Assembly: GCA_918797485.1 (NCBI GenBank)
Contig: CAKKNE010000006.1
Coordinates: 1 to 64,000, forward strand
Direction of reading: 5' to 3'
Length of the DNA: 64,000 nucleotides
Origin: Pelagomonas calceolata
Lineage: Eukaryota; Sar; Pelagophyceae; Pelagomonadales; Pelagomonadaceae
The notes under the pieces were generated by a model. The model was given only the letters and a program-made list of their open reading frames with translations, did no database searches and was not told where the DNA came from. Position 1 is the first letter of the stretch; each line of letters begins with the position of its first letter. The position numbers and the translations under genes are program-made. Below, in pieces: positions 37,442-47,484 of the stretch.

Positions 37442-38296
37442 TTAGGCCCCCCACTGCTGCGCCGCCGCACCGGCCGCCTGGGCGTTCGGGTCCCACTGCT
37501 GCTCCGGCGCGGCCGGCGCCGCGAAGCCGCCGGTCGCGGCCGGCGCCTGCTCGAAGCCCGCCATGGCGTTCGGGTCCGAGTAGGGCTGCTCCTTCGGCGC
37601 CGCCTCGCCGGCGGAGGCGTTCCAGGTCTGGGCCTGCTCCTGCTCCGCCGCGAAGGCCTGGGCCTCTTCCGCTTTTTCGAGCTCCTCGGGGTCGCGGTAG
37701 AAGAAGAGGTCCACGGGCACGTCCCAGGGGGCTAATCTAGATACGGTACCTCTCATCCTCAAGACCTCTCTGGCCAGCAACCAGTACAAAAGTCCGATGG
37801 AGAGCTTGCCCTTGTTGTTCGACGGGATGGCGACGTCGACGTGCTGGAGGGGAGAGTCCGAGTCGCAGAAGGCGATGACCGGTAAGTTCACGTAGGACGC
37901 CTCGGCGACGGCCTGGGAGTCGGTCCTAGGGTCCGTGATGACCAAAATGCGCGGCTCGCGGAACTGCTTGGTGATCTGGTTGGTAAAGGTACCCGGCGTG
38001 AATCTACCAGCAATGGACGCGGCGCCCGTGTACTGCGCGAACTTCAGGACGGCGCGCTGGCCGTAGGGCCGCGCGGAGATGGCAATCACGTCCTGCGGGT
38101 TCTCGATGGCCGTGAGCACGCGCGCGGCGAGCATCAACTTCTCCCACGTCTTGCCGATGTTAATAATGTGGACGCCGTCCTGCCGTCTCCGCCAAATGTA
38201 CTCCTCCATCATGTGGTCCGAGTTGCGCGTGCCGATGTGGCACTGCGCCGCGAGCATCTTCTGGATGTCCTCCTCCTTGGGGGCGAGGATCGACAT
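37442..38296 (-). CDS. RPSA: Cytosolic small-subunit ribosomal protein uS2 (RPSA/S0)
   Basis: A 284-residue protein that matches RPSA closely: [20 protein letters not shown], the [20 protein letters not shown] block, [60 protein letters not shown], and [19 protein letters not shown]. The Ala/Gln-rich tail repeats WxP/Q-type units and is variable between species. It is part of the 40S subunit. It is encoded by one exon. Confidence 0.97.
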   Translation of the reverse strand: MSILAPKEEDIQKMLAAQCHIGTRNSDHMMEEYIWRRRQDGVHIINIGKTWEKLMLAARVLTAIENPQDVIAISARPYGQRAVLKFAQYTGAASIAGRFTPGTFTNQITKQFREPRILVITDPRTDSQAVAEASYVNLPVIAFCDSDSPLQHVDVAIPSNNKGKLSIGLLYWLLAREVLRMRGTVSRLAPWDVPVDLFFYRDPEELEKAEEAQAFAAEQEQAQTWNASAGEAAPKEQPYSDPNAMAGFEQAPAATGGFAAPAAPEQQWDPNAQAAGAAAQQWGA

Positions 38297-38928
38297 GGTG
38301 GACGCGTTGGCTTGCTACCTGCGGGTGGCGGCGGTTCATACAGATTTGTCGCGGCGGCGGCGTCAAGCTCTCTCTCAGCGCTTGGACGTGCGGCGCTCGA
38401 ACGCCGCGGCGAGGGCCCCTGCCGGCACGGCCTGATCTCGCGGTGCGAGAAGGGCTGGCGCGGCGGCGGCGTCACGCTCTCGGCGTCTCTCTCCAGCGCT
38501 CAGGCGTGCGCCGCGCTCAAAGGCTGCAGCGAGGGCACGGCCTGATCTCGGCGTCACGGGGCTCGCCGAAGGCCGCGCTTGCTCGTCGCAGCGCTTCCTC
38601 CATCGCTGAAGACCTCTGCTGCAGCTCTGTGTCATTGACGCGGTGTGGCACGAGTAAAAGCGGTCCCTTTTACTGCGCTCACTGAATCGCTGAGCCCGCG
38701 ACTTAAAATCAGCTATGCGCGCCACGCCTCTGCTGCTCGGTTCTGAGGCCTATGCACGAGTCCTCGGGACCACACACGAGAAAAACGGCCTTAAAAAAAG
38801 CGGCCTGAAATTGGAGGCCCGGCTATGATGAGGGAGGGCGCGCTTCAGTGGGACCCCGGGACGACCACGAAACCGTCGTCGTCCGAAGACTTGACGGGCC
38901 ACGAGGCGTGCTCTGTCGCCGTCCCCGT
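38297..38928. other. Intergenic region with an imperfect tandem repeat
   Basis: From about 38340 to 38560 an approximately 105-bp unit is duplicated imperfectly: GCGGCGGCGTCA[A/C]GCTCTC begins both copies and GGCACGGCCTGATCTCG ends both. The rest lacks a supported gene. The region lies upstream of the uS2 gene and downstream of the SANT gene, so it may hold the uS2 promoter. Confidence 0.6.
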
Positions 38929-40755
38929 TCACTTGGCCTTCCGCTTTTTTACTGTCTTCATGTCGGCGATGGCGTCGACGCTGACGATGTCCGGGCAGGT
39001 CCACTTATCGTGTGTGAGACGCCCATAGTACCCCACCGCGGTCGACGGTTCGGCCGGCACTGTCGAAAGGACAAAACCGTACCTCCGGAGGTTCTGCCCA
39101 AAGGCTGTGTAGTCTCTTGAGTATCCGCAGCGCTCTAGCAAACCCAACGCAGCGGTTTTGTCGCGGATCATGATGCAGCACTTGTCCTCGACCCACGCGA
39201 TGGCATCGTCCGCGTCCTCGAGCACAGCGGCGACAAGAGTCGGAAACGAGCCTTTCGGCAAAATGGAAGAGGCGGTACGCGCACGCCGCGGCCGCGCCGG
39301 CGCCGGCGCACGCCGCGGCCGCGGCGCGTACCGCCTCTTCCATTTTTGCGCCAAATGTTTCGCACGACAAAGGTCGCACAGCTTGAATGCTTTGTCACCG
39401 TTCCAGCTGAAGACTCTGCTACCATTACAAGTGCCACAGCTGCGCACTTCGTGATGTTCCGCGACAGCGTCGCACGCCTTCGCCCACGCCAGGGCCTCGT
39501 CGCCTATCTCGTCACGCGACAAACCCGTTCTGTCGAGGAAGACCTCTAGTGCCGGCCGTGCCGGCGCGGCGTCCGGTGGTGTGCCGGCCGGTGGCAGCAG
39601 GAAGTCGGCAGTTAGGCCGAGCTTCCTCAACAAGTCTGTCCCATCTCCGCTCGTGTCCAACGTGCCTTCTTTGAGCCCTTGTACCTCCACCGTGAGCGTC
39701 TCGTGCCTTTTTACCCATAGAGTGGCCATGCGCTCGAGGTGTGCGATGTAGTGGCCGGGTTGCTCCGCCCTCCGCCGTCGCAGGTCTTCCACTTGTTGAT
39801 GCAGCCACGCACCGGAATTTCCTGTCGCATCGACGTCCGGGTCCGTGCGTTCCGCCGCGCCGACCAAGAGCGTCTCCAGCGCGGTCCGCGGAGGCGTGGC
39901 GACGGTCTGGTCCCTCGCTCTGTAGAGGTCCCGTTTTTCGACCTCCAACGCATCGATCTTGCCAAACATCCGCTTGGCGGCGAACTCGAGCGTCACGATG
40001 CGTGCCGCTTGCTTCCCCACTTTGTTCTTTCGAATAGTTTCCTCATGTCGCGCCGACAATCTCTCAGTTGTAGCGAGACGTGTCGCAATCGAGTCGTCGA
40101 CATCGCCTCGTCGCTGGCGCTCGGGCCGCTCGCACGAGCCGTGCGCGCTCTTCTGCTCGGCCATGCAGATGTGGCCGGCCTTGGGGAGGCCGCAGCGCCT
40201 GCAGCGGTACACCCGCGCGCGCTTCTTCTTCTCGACGGGGGCCGCGGCGGCGGCGGCCGGCTTCTTGGAGGCGGGCTTCTCGTAGTCCCACTCGCCCTTC
40301 TCGTAGTCCCAGGTCGCGCCGTGTGGCGCGCCGCCGCTCGGCCGCGGGATGGCGCCCTCGATGCCAGACACCTTCTCCGCGCGGCTCTTGGCGCGCTCGA
40401 CGGGGTCCGTCTCGTGCGACGCGGGCTTCTTGGCGGCGGGCTTCTGCGCCACCGCGTTCTTGGCCTTGAGTTTCGCCCACTTTTGCTCGACGGCGTGACC
40501 CGTCCGGCCCGTCCCCAGGCTCTCGGCGATGGTCTTCCACGTCTCTCCTCCCGGCTCGCCGACGAGCGTTCGCAGGCGCGCCTCCTCGTCGGACGTCCAG
40601 CGCGGCAGCCGCTTCGGCGCGGGCGCGGCGTCTTCATCACTGAGATCGTCGGCGAGGCGCCGCGTGCGCGACGGCTCAGCGGGCGCCGGCCGCGCGGGAG
40701 CCGCCGTCGCGTCGAAGGGCGTCAATAGTCCTTTGGCGGCTTCGTTGTCGCCCAT
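38929..40755 (-). CDS. SANT/Myb protein with zinc knuckles and HSF-like domain
   Basis: A 608-residue protein. It starts MGDNEAAKGLLTPFDATAA. Residues about 50-100 are a SANT/Myb-type helix set (RWTSDEEARLRTLVGEPGGE, TWKTIAESLGTGRTGHAVEQ). A zinc knuckle YRCRRCGLPKAGHIC lies near 185, a second Cys pair set (CGTCNGSRVF...CDLCRAKH) near 475. The C-terminus (FPTLVAAVLEDADDAIAWVE, then YTAFGQNLRRYGF) resembles the heat-shock-factor DNA-binding domain. A nuclear DNA-binding regulator is likely. The stretch KWKRRYAPRPRRAPAPARPR is encoded by an 87-bp palindrome. A shortened paralogue lies at 59033-59542. Confidence 0.75.
   Translation of the reverse strand: MGDNEAAKGLLTPFDATAAPARPAPAEPSRTRRLADDLSDEDAAPAPKRLPRWTSDEEARLRTLVGEPGGETWKTIAESLGTGRTGHAVEQKWAKLKAKNAVAQKPAAKKPASHETDPVERAKSRAEKVSGIEGAIPRPSGGAPHGATWDYEKGEWDYEKPASKKPAAAAAAPVEKKKRARVYRCRRCGLPKAGHICMAEQKSAHGSCERPERQRRGDVDDSIATRLATTERLSARHEETIRKNKVGKQAARIVTLEFAAKRMFGKIDALEVEKRDLYRARDQTVATPPRTALETLLVGAAERTDPDVDATGNSGAWLHQQVEDLRRRRAEQPGHYIAHLERMATLWVKRHETLTVEVQGLKEGTLDTSGDGTDLLRKLGLTADFLLPPAGTPPDAAPARPALEVFLDRTGLSRDEIGDEALAWAKACDAVAEHHEVRSCGTCNGSRVFSWNGDKAFKLCDLCRAKHLAQKWKRRYAPRPRRAPAPARPRRARTASSILPKGSFPTLVAAVLEDADDAIAWVEDKCCIMIRDKTAALGLLERCGYSRDYTAFGQNLRRYGFVLSTVPAEPSTAVGYYGRLTHDKWTCPDIVSVDAIADMKTVKKRKAK
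39260..39346. repeat. Near-perfect 87-bp inverted repeat inside a coding region
   Basis: The arms start AAAATGGAAGAGGCGGTACG at 39260 and mirror as the complement ending at 39346, with a GC-rich centre near 39303 and very little loop. It would form a long hairpin in DNA or mRNA. It stays in frame within the SANT/HSF-like gene. Confidence 0.9.
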
Positions 40756-41332
40756 CGCGACGGCGTGACGACCTGCCGCGTTTTGGAGCGCTTGCTGCTC
40801 GGAGAGTGCGGCGTTCAGTCTCTAGTCAGGCCGCAGCGAGCAACGATGTCACAAAAAAACTGCTGCTCGATGTTACGGAGGCTGCCCCTACGGCTGCGGC
40901 CACCGCTTCGGCCGCTTTTGCGTACAGCTAGACGACTTGTTGGTACCTCGGTACTTTACTAGTACCCTTCACCGTAGGTATCTATTATCCGCTCCTTATG
41001 CGAATCGGCGCGCGGAAGCCATCCGATAGTAGCCGCTACGACGAGTAACGAGATACTTAGTCACAAGAACACAACGGGAGGCGGCTTCTTCAGCAGCGTC
41101 TTGGCCCCGAGCGCGACAGAAGTCGAGGCGCATCGGTCGTCGTTCGACGGACGGGCCTCGACGACCAAGTCCCGTCGCCGGTATTTATCATATTGTTTAC
41201 AAAAGGGGCGGGGCACACTCCACATTCATAGAGCCCGACGCGACACGCGCGGGCGGACACAGGGAGGAGAGCGGGAGCAGCGACGGGCGCGCGTCCTGGG
41301 GGTCGTGTTTGGGTTCGCCGGGCTCAGGCAAC
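40756..41332. other. Intergenic region upstream of the SANT gene
   Basis: This 577-bp region contains a promoter-like block shared with 44519-44575. No gene is supported. Confidence 0.5.
40911..40973 (-). promoter_or_regulatory. Shared promoter-like block, copy 1
   Basis: Blocks GCCGCTTTTGCGTA, GCTAG(A/T)CGACTTGTT and CTTTACTAGTACCCTT occur here and again at 44519-44575 in the same order. Each copy lies upstream of a minus-strand gene start (about 156 bp from 40755 here). Confidence 0.5.
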
Positions 41333-42043
41333 CTAATTCCTAATCTGGTAGAGTACGGGCGGCGGCGTTCCAGCTTGGATCACATCTCTAGTACTCTGTT
41401 GGATGGCCAGGACCGCCCTATCGATGCGGGGCACCCCATCTCTGAACGCCCTGAAAACCTCCGCCTCCATCGCCTGGAACGCGTCGCGCAGCCGCTGCAG
41501 TTGCTCGTCTCGAGCTGTGATACGGGCCGCCACGATCGCCACGAACATGCCTCCGTTCGGGTGGTCCCGCTCTAGTTCCGTGCGGCTCTGGTACACGGTC
41601 AGGAACCACAACATGATCGCCTGGCACACATTCATGTAGCCGTCCTCCGCGTCGTAGCGCGCGCACACCATCGCAAAAATGCGTCTTTTGGTGGCGGGCG
41701 CCGCCCGTCTCGCAATGCCCGCGAGGGGCGGCACCGAAGCCGCCCGCACCGCTTGTAGTTTGTCCTTCTTCAAAATCTCCGTGAGGAAATCCTCAGCCTC
41801 AACGCCCAGACAGCGCGCCACGGCCCGGACCGCTTCTAGTCGCAAGCCCGTGCTCCTTGAAGTGGCCTTCGCGGCCCACCGTTGTAAGAAGGCCCGTTTC
41901 GTCGCGGCCGGCAGCCTCGAGTGCACGGGGAACGACTTGCCGACCGCTCTCAAAGCTCGCAAATCCACGTGGTCCGCGAACTGCCCGACGCCGTCCAACG
42001 CACGGTGTCGGCCGACGAGCGGGCTCGGGCCCCCGGCTCCCAT
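41333..42043 (-). CDS. Orphan protein of the 41-46 kb cluster
   Basis: A 236-residue open frame from ATG 42043 (MGAGGPSPLVGRHRAL). It is largely helical, with conserved-looking segments AFLQRWAAKATSRSTGLRLE, AVARCLGVEAEDFLTEILKK, and MNVCQAIMLWFLTVYQSRTE. It ends in an amphipathic helix (EQLQRLRDAFQAMEAEVFRA). I do not recognise it; no catalytic motif or membrane segment is evident. The frame continues to 42184 only through a GTG start. Confidence 0.5.
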   Translation of the reverse strand: MGAGGPSPLVGRHRALDGVGQFADHVDLRALRAVGKSFPVHSRLPAATKRAFLQRWAAKATSRSTGLRLEAVRAVARCLGVEAEDFLTEILKKDKLQAVRAASVPPLAGIARRAAPATKRRIFAMVCARYDAEDGYMNVCQAIMLWFLTVYQSRTELERDHPNGGMFVAIVAARITARDEQLQRLRDAFQAMEAEVFRAFRDGVPRIDRAVLAIQQSTRDVIQAGTPPPVLYQIRN

Positions 42044-43481
42044 CGCTGTTGCTTCGGGGCTGCCTCTTTGGCTGGTGGGGTATTTGCAGCTCGGCACCTC
42101 GGCGGGTAGCGCGAGCGAGGGCACTTGTTGGCCGCGGGGAACGTGCCACAGCGTCGTAGCGCGAGAGGTATTCTTCTTGCGCACTGGACTTGGCCAGCAA
42201 AAGAGCGTGCAGTCCCCTAAAATGACAAGCTCATACAGCTCGTATAAGTACTGGTACCGGGGCGCGTCGCCCTACCTTTGTCGGACCTGTGATTTAGCGC
42301 TAGGAAAAGCTGAATTGATGCGATATAACGGCCGCCAAAACAGTAGATTGTACGCGGTAAAATTGATACAAAACGCGGTAGCAGGATATCCTATGCAGTA
42401 AAAGCGGTGACGGCGCTGGATACAGCCAGAGCTAACCTTGTCCGGACCGCGGAGGCAAGAGAAGTCATCGATCGTGGCCCAGACGCACGCACGGCCAGCC
42501 AGCTGCGCTTGCACGCACTAAAAAGCACCTTCACACGTGAGCTTCAGCTGCCTGTGTAGGCAAGCGATGCGAAGCGCGCCGGCGGCGGTCGGCCAGGAAA
42601 CGCACGCCAGCGCGATGGAGCTAGGAGTTCGCCCGCAGCTCTGGGCTCGCGTCGCAGCTTCTCGATTGATGCCCGAGCGCGGCGAAGGCCGGCCAACGCG
42701 GCGGCCGCGGCACAGATAGACCGTCAGCGCTAGACGCGGCGCAATCATGAGCGCTGTTGCGACCAGTCGACTAGCGCGAGCGGGTGCCGCGCTCGAACCA
42801 CTGCGCGTCGTGGTTCTTGCGCGAGTGCTTCGCGCAAGTCCCGCTTTGACGCCCGGTCCTATGTGACAGGTACTGCTATGGATGGCCCATGCCCATAGCT
42901 TCGCTCTGCATCACGACTCGTCGACGGAGTTTCCGGCACGACGTGCAGGGCGCTTTGTCGAAGCAGTAGAGGACGCCGCTGCCCTGGCCCGCGCGGTGAC
43001 TTTCGAGCTGCAAGGGCGTGGCCGCGACGACCGGTCCGAACGCATTGGCTATCACGCGAGAGTCGCGGCGATGGCGTCGCGGTGACGTAGAAATATGATC
43101 TCGTGCGGGCTTGACCCCATCGAAGAGCGCTCCTACACTACCACTACGCCATCAATGCGCGTGGCGGACCACTGGACGCGACTCGACGCCCTACGGCGCC
43201 GGCGTCCGACCACCACGTGGTGGCGGTCCTCGAAGACGCGCGCGTCGCCGCGTCGTACTCGCGCGTCTCTCGCTCGATGGCGTGCGGTAGCAGTTGCGGG
43301 CCGGGCGACGCCTGCGCGGACTGGCCCGGGACGCCGTGTTCGTGCGTGGTGGGCGTGCCCGGCGCACCTGGCGATGGTGTGCAACCTAGATTTTGCTGAA
43401 AGTCGGGCACTATCGGGTACTCTAAGCACTAGAAGAGTAATCATTACACGGGGGACAGGGGTGAGCGGTGACAGAGAGCTC
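42044..43481. other. Gene-poor stretch, no supported gene
   Basis: This 1.4-kb region has patches of lower GC (42230-42410) and several short open frames without conserved motifs. One (42882-43085, plus) has a helical FVEAVEDAAALARAVTFELQ segment that could be a decayed gene. No RNA gene was recognised. Confidence 0.45.
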
Positions 43482-44492
43482 CTACGGCTCCGCGGCCCGA
43501 AGCTTGGCGATCTCGGCATCGACTGCCTCTCTCTCGGCGCGGACCGCGGCGATCTCCCGCCGCAGAGCGGCCTCGGCGCGCGCGTCGTCGACGTCCATGG
43601 CAGCGGCGCCGTCCTCCTCCTTGTGCTCGTCGTTGCTAGCCGGGTCGCGGTGTTCGGCCTCGCTGCCATACGCTTCTCTCAGCTGAGATTTTGTGGGCTT
43701 GCACAATTTATGGAGCGTCTGCTCTGTGGCCAATACCTCTTCGAGGAGCGCGTCGGTGAAGCCCGGGGCGAGCACGTAGGCGAGCGTGGCCTCCGTCCAG
43801 TCCGTGGACGCGAACTCGCAGCGGTTGATCCTCGCAGTCCCCAAGGTCGTCGGGCCGTACTGCACCACTAATTTCCAATGCTGACTCCGCCGCTTATCCA
43901 AAATTTCGTACTGGTCCGCCTGGTTCATGTGTCTACAAAATGCCAGCAACGAACTATGCGTTCCTGCGAAAGTCACCTTGTCTCGAAGATATAGATACCG
44001 CCGCAAGGCGTCGACCGTGCCCGCGAGGATCGCACACTCAAAGCTCAATAGCCTCACCCGGCTTTGCGCAGCTTTATGCTTTATCTTGGCCACGTCCAAA
44101 GCGCTCTTGGCTCTTGCTTCCGCGCGCATCGCCGTGAGAGCTTCTGCGTGCGCGCCCACGAGGGCTCTCGCGAGCTCCTGCGTCGGCATGTCGGCTCGGA
44201 AATCGCTGCGGCCCCGCACATCCACGATGTCCGCCTGTTGTCCCGTTGCCGTAGATCCCGCGTCGTTCACTTCCTGAACCAACATCCGCGCCTCGCGCCG
44301 TAGGCTTTCGTTTTCTCGCGCCGCGTCGTCCGTCTCACACAACAACCTATCCCGCGCCCTCGCGTTGACGCCGGCGGCGCCGCGCTCGGTCTCGGTCTCC
44401 ATCTGGAGCTGCAGCTCCAGCGCGGATGCCCGCGGCGGCTGCCCGGCAATGTCTTCGGGGGCATTATTTTGCGCGGCCACTATTTCGGCCAT
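43482..44492 (-). CDS. Orphan coiled-coil protein of the 41-46 kb cluster
   Basis: A 336-residue protein from MAEIVAAQNNAPED. A coiled coil spans about residues 30-80 and another about 290-335 (ALRREIAAVRAEREAVDAEI). The middle holds a compact region with ALRRYLYLRDKVTFAGTHSS, LLAFCRHMNQADQYEILDKR, HWKLVVQYGPTTLGTARINR and FTDALLEEVLATEQTLHKLC. The composition is protein-like throughout, but I know no matching family. The shared promoter-like block ends 27 bp upstream of its ATG. Confidence 0.6.
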   Translation of the reverse strand: MAEIVAAQNNAPEDIAGQPPRASALELQLQMETETERGAAGVNARARDRLLCETDDAARENESLRREARMLVQEVNDAGSTATGQQADIVDVRGRSDFRADMPTQELARALVGAHAEALTAMRAEARAKSALDVAKIKHKAAQSRVRLLSFECAILAGTVDALRRYLYLRDKVTFAGTHSSLLAFCRHMNQADQYEILDKRRSQHWKLVVQYGPTTLGTARINRCEFASTDWTEATLAYVLAPGFTDALLEEVLATEQTLHKLCKPTKSQLREAYGSEAEHRDPASNDEHKEEDGAAAMDVDDARAEAALRREIAAVRAEREAVDAEIAKLRAAEP

Positions 44493-44518
44493 GCTATTCG
44501 GGTAGCGGAGCGAACGGA

Positions 44519-44575
44519 GCCGCTTTTGCGTAGAGAGCTAGTCGACTTGTTATGGACTTACTAGTACCCTTATCG
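44519..44575 (-). promoter_or_regulatory. Shared promoter-like block, copy 2
   Basis: This copy has the same three blocks in order as 40911-40973. It is immediately upstream of the orphan gene at 43482-44492. Confidence 0.5.
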
Positions 44576-44815
44576 TCCGGCATGGAGGCGACGCAGCTCC
44601 TCGTGGTGTGAGTGACCTGTCCGGCAATAATAGCAATCAGTGCGCCGCTACTGATCCGCTACTGAGGTAAGTACAAACCAGTGCGGTAGCTCGTACAAGT
44701 ATACTTGTGATACCGCAGGTACCGCGGTAGGCGTATAAAGTCGTCTGTCTCGCGACGTAGCGACGCGAGCAGGGACCCGGGCGCGAGCCGCACCCCACCA
44801 AACAACGCACGATTG

Positions 44816-45964
44816 ATGGCCGACGCGCATGCCGGGCAGCCCCTTGGGGACGCCGCCGCGGGCCAAGCCAATGCAGCAGCACCAACAGCACCAACAGCAC
44901 CAACAGCTCAAGATGTGGCGGCGCTGAAGGTGGGGCACCAAACAGCCGTTCTGGAAAGTCTCGAGAACCGCGTGGAAGCTCAGGACGCCCGGAGCCAGCG
45001 CGATGAACTGCGACATGACAACGCGGTCCTCCGGCGGCAATTGGCGGACAAGCTCGTTGGCCAAATTCAGTCGAGTCGTTTCGCCGCCGATGTGTCTCAG
45101 AGCCAAGGCGCCGCCGAGCCGCCCGTCGCGGCCGCGCCGGTCAGCGGCGAGCCTCCTTTGAGCAGCTCGGGCCCCGCGCTACCACCGTTCTGCGAGGACT
45201 CAACAGACTCAGACCTCGGCAATTTACTTAGTGGAGTCTTCCACAAATATGTGGCGAAGGACACCGAGCTTGTGCAAGCAGACCGCCACGAAAAGGCATG
45301 TGCTAAGGTGCGGTACCAAGATGCTGCCGAATATTTGAAACAGCATGCCATAGCTGTGGTGAAATGCGGCACTACTGATGCAGTCCTAAGGATTTACCGT
45401 CTGCAAAATCCCGAGGCTACAGCGATTCCTCAGTGGCTTAGCCTGGATATGGATGCAGGCACCTATCAGGAGCACGTATCTTTGTTTTGGAGGTTGGTGA
45501 AATGTCTCGGCCCAAGGGTCCTGGGGAACGAGGTTGACCTCAACGAGTTAGCGTTAGCCGGGTTGATGACGGTCTCCACGCGCAACCGGCCGAGTCAGGA
45601 GCACTGTCTATCTGAAAAGACGCTCACATCGATTGTGAGAGCGAAGGGTGCACTCGAAGAAGCCGTCCTGACGACGGGGGACTCCGTGGAGGATCTGATA
45701 TCTCGCAAGGAAGGGTGTCCGAGGGAGACGGACGACGTCGGCGCCGGCGCGTCGCGGTCTCGAAAGAAGCCGCGCTCTACCAATCCGCCGACCTCTTGCC
45801 TTCCAGCCGCCGCGTCGACGGCGGCGACCGGTCGAGACACGGGCAAATTCGACGCGCTTCGACGTGAGCTCGCGGACGAAAAGAGGGCCCTCGCTCTCAG
45901 TAAATCGGAACTCGCTAAGCTCAAAGGCGTGAACACGGCGACCGACGATGCGCTCGCCGGTTGA
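44816..45964 (+). CDS. Orphan coiled-coil protein of the 41-46 kb cluster
   Basis: A 382-residue protein starting MADAHAGQPLGD. It has repeated Ala-Pro-Thr, then a coiled coil (about 40-85; RDELRHDNAVLRRQLADKLV), a linker, and a globular middle (YLKQHAIAVVKCGTTDAVLR, IPQWLSLDMDAGTYQEHVSL, FWRLVKCLGPRVLGNEVDLN). The C-terminus has basic SRKKPR and a final coiled coil. It is unrecognised. Its layout (coiled coil, compact middle, C-terminal coil) mirrors the 43482-44492 protein, though their sequences do not visibly match. It is divergent from that gene. Confidence 0.6.
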   Translation: MADAHAGQPLGDAAAGQANAAAPTAPTAPTAQDVAALKVGHQTAVLESLENRVEAQDARSQRDELRHDNAVLRRQLADKLVGQIQSSRFAADVSQSQGAAEPPVAAAPVSGEPPLSSSGPALPPFCEDSTDSDLGNLLSGVFHKYVAKDTELVQADRHEKACAKVRYQDAAEYLKQHAIAVVKCGTTDAVLRIYRLQNPEATAIPQWLSLDMDAGTYQEHVSLFWRLVKCLGPRVLGNEVDLNELALAGLMTVSTRNRPSQEHCLSEKTLTSIVRAKGALEEAVLTTGDSVEDLISRKEGCPRETDDVGAGASRSRKKPRSTNPPTSCLPAAASTAATGRDTGKFDALRRELADEKRALALSKSELAKLKGVNTATDDALAG

Positions 45965-46887
45965 GTTGGCTGGGAGTTGCTGGGTGTAAGAGAGTGTGAT
46001 TTGTAAATGGTACTAGATGCTGGGCCGCCGTGTGAGGCCGTTGTGGGGAAATGCTCGCATCCTAGAGAGCCTCTCTCTAACCACCGTCCTTTTTTTGTTG
46101 TCTTGCGCTTTACGCACGTGCTCCGGTGCCCCACTGGCGCTTGCAGCTTCGACAGGCTGGTCTGAGGGTCGCGCCGCCAACTTTTGTTGGGCGGCCGACG
46201 CAAAGGCCGGGGCGAACTGCATAGTGCTCTCCAGCATGACATCACCTTTTTGGGCCATACGTCGCCGCGTGGCGTCGTAGCTGGGAGATTTTCGAATTGA
46301 GGCTCGCACAAGGCATGTCGTGGGCAGGGTGAACTGACTCCAGATGTCTGCAGTGTTTTAGCGCGCCGCGGTCGCGTCGAGGCGGCCCGACCGCGCACCT
46401 GTTGCATTGCGCTCAAACGCTATCCCTGGAGCCGCACGGCTACTCGGCGTCGACGGACCCATACCAACGGCCGATCCCGGACCTCTTTGGGATCTTCAGA
46501 CTGCAGAAGCTCATGGACGCCTTCTTTGCGATACCGCTCCGGCGGGCTAAACCGGCACCGGCGCGGACGGCCTCGATGGTCGCCCAGCGGGTCCGCGGTC
46601 GAGTCGGTAGCATCCCTGCGGCGTTTCGGCAACCGCTGCGGGTCGCGTGGCGGCCTCGGAGGTTGCTGGAGGCCGTCGGAGGTGTTGCTCAGGCATACAA
46701 AGTTCCAATTTACGACCGGACCGCGACGAACCGCCAGGCGTCGGGAGGGCGGCGTAGTAGTTGTGAGTCGTGTAAAGGATAAAATTTAATAGCACCCCTA
46801 CAAGCCGAGGGATCGCAGGCCTGCGGCGCCACGCCGGGGTACTACTGTATGGAAAAAAGCCACACTATTAGAGGGGCTGTAGGAGAT
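45965..46887. other. Gene-poor stretch, only weak open frames
   Basis: Several frames are open at once. The most protein-like are minus 46013-46258 (MAQKGDVMLESTMQFAP start, 81 residues) and plus 46513-46782 (MDAFFAIPLRRAKP start, 89 residues). Neither has a recognised domain, and I do not call either as a gene. Confidence 0.35.
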
Positions 46888-47484
46888 CTACTTGTTGCCG
46901 TTGGAGTTCGAGCCCGCGTCGACGATGCCGCGGCCCGTCTGGTAGATCTTGAGGACGTCGCCGCCCTTGGCTTCCACGGCGGACTTGAACTGGGTCTGCA
47001 TCTCGTGCATGAGGAGGAAGGCGTGGACGAACTTGAACATGACCGCGAAGTCGTCGAAGTTGAAGTGGTTCTTGGCCTCGTCCGGGGGAATGTCCTCTCT
47101 TAACGACGCCAGAAAGCCCTGCTGCTCGCGGTACAAACCGCGCGCGTGGTGCTGGGCCTTTGCGGTCTCCGCTCGCGAGGCGTACACGGCCTCGGCCACC
47201 TTGTCGTCTTTCAAGCTCTGAATGACGGTGGCGTTCTTATTTTCGCGGGCGATGCGGACGGCCTTCTCCTCGTCCGTCTCGGGCGGGCTCTCCGCCTTGC
47301 GCTTGCGGGTCTCGCCTGCGAACTTCACCGCCAACGCGGCGGACTGCTTGGTGTACTCGTCGCGTACTTGTTTGATCGAGTCCGCCTTATTGGCGTCGCT
47401 CATGTTGGCGTCCGCCCGGATCGAGGCGATGTTGTCGTCGGTCAGGCGTTTCAACGCATTGATGGCGCCCGGGAAGTCCTCCAT
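46888..47484 (-). CDS. Conserved-looking helical protein of unknown function
   Basis: A 198-residue protein with even codon and residue use, rich in Ala, Lys and Glu and predicted almost all helical (ALKRLTDDNIASIRADANMS, RDEYTKQSAALAVKFAGE). A KRK basic cluster lies near residue 62. The C-terminal half has a hydrophobic face (FNFDDFAVMFKFVHAFLLMH). I do not recognise the family. The stop is TAG after GSNSNGNK. Confidence 0.6.
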   Translation of the reverse strand: MEDFPGAINALKRLTDDNIASIRADANMSDANKADSIKQVRDEYTKQSAALAVKFAGETRKRKAESPPETDEEKAVRIARENKNATVIQSLKDDKVAEAVYASRAETAKAQHHARGLYREQQGFLASLREDIPPDEAKNHFNFDDFAVMFKFVHAFLLMHEMQTQFKSAVEAKGGDVLKIYQTGRGIVDAGSNSNGNK

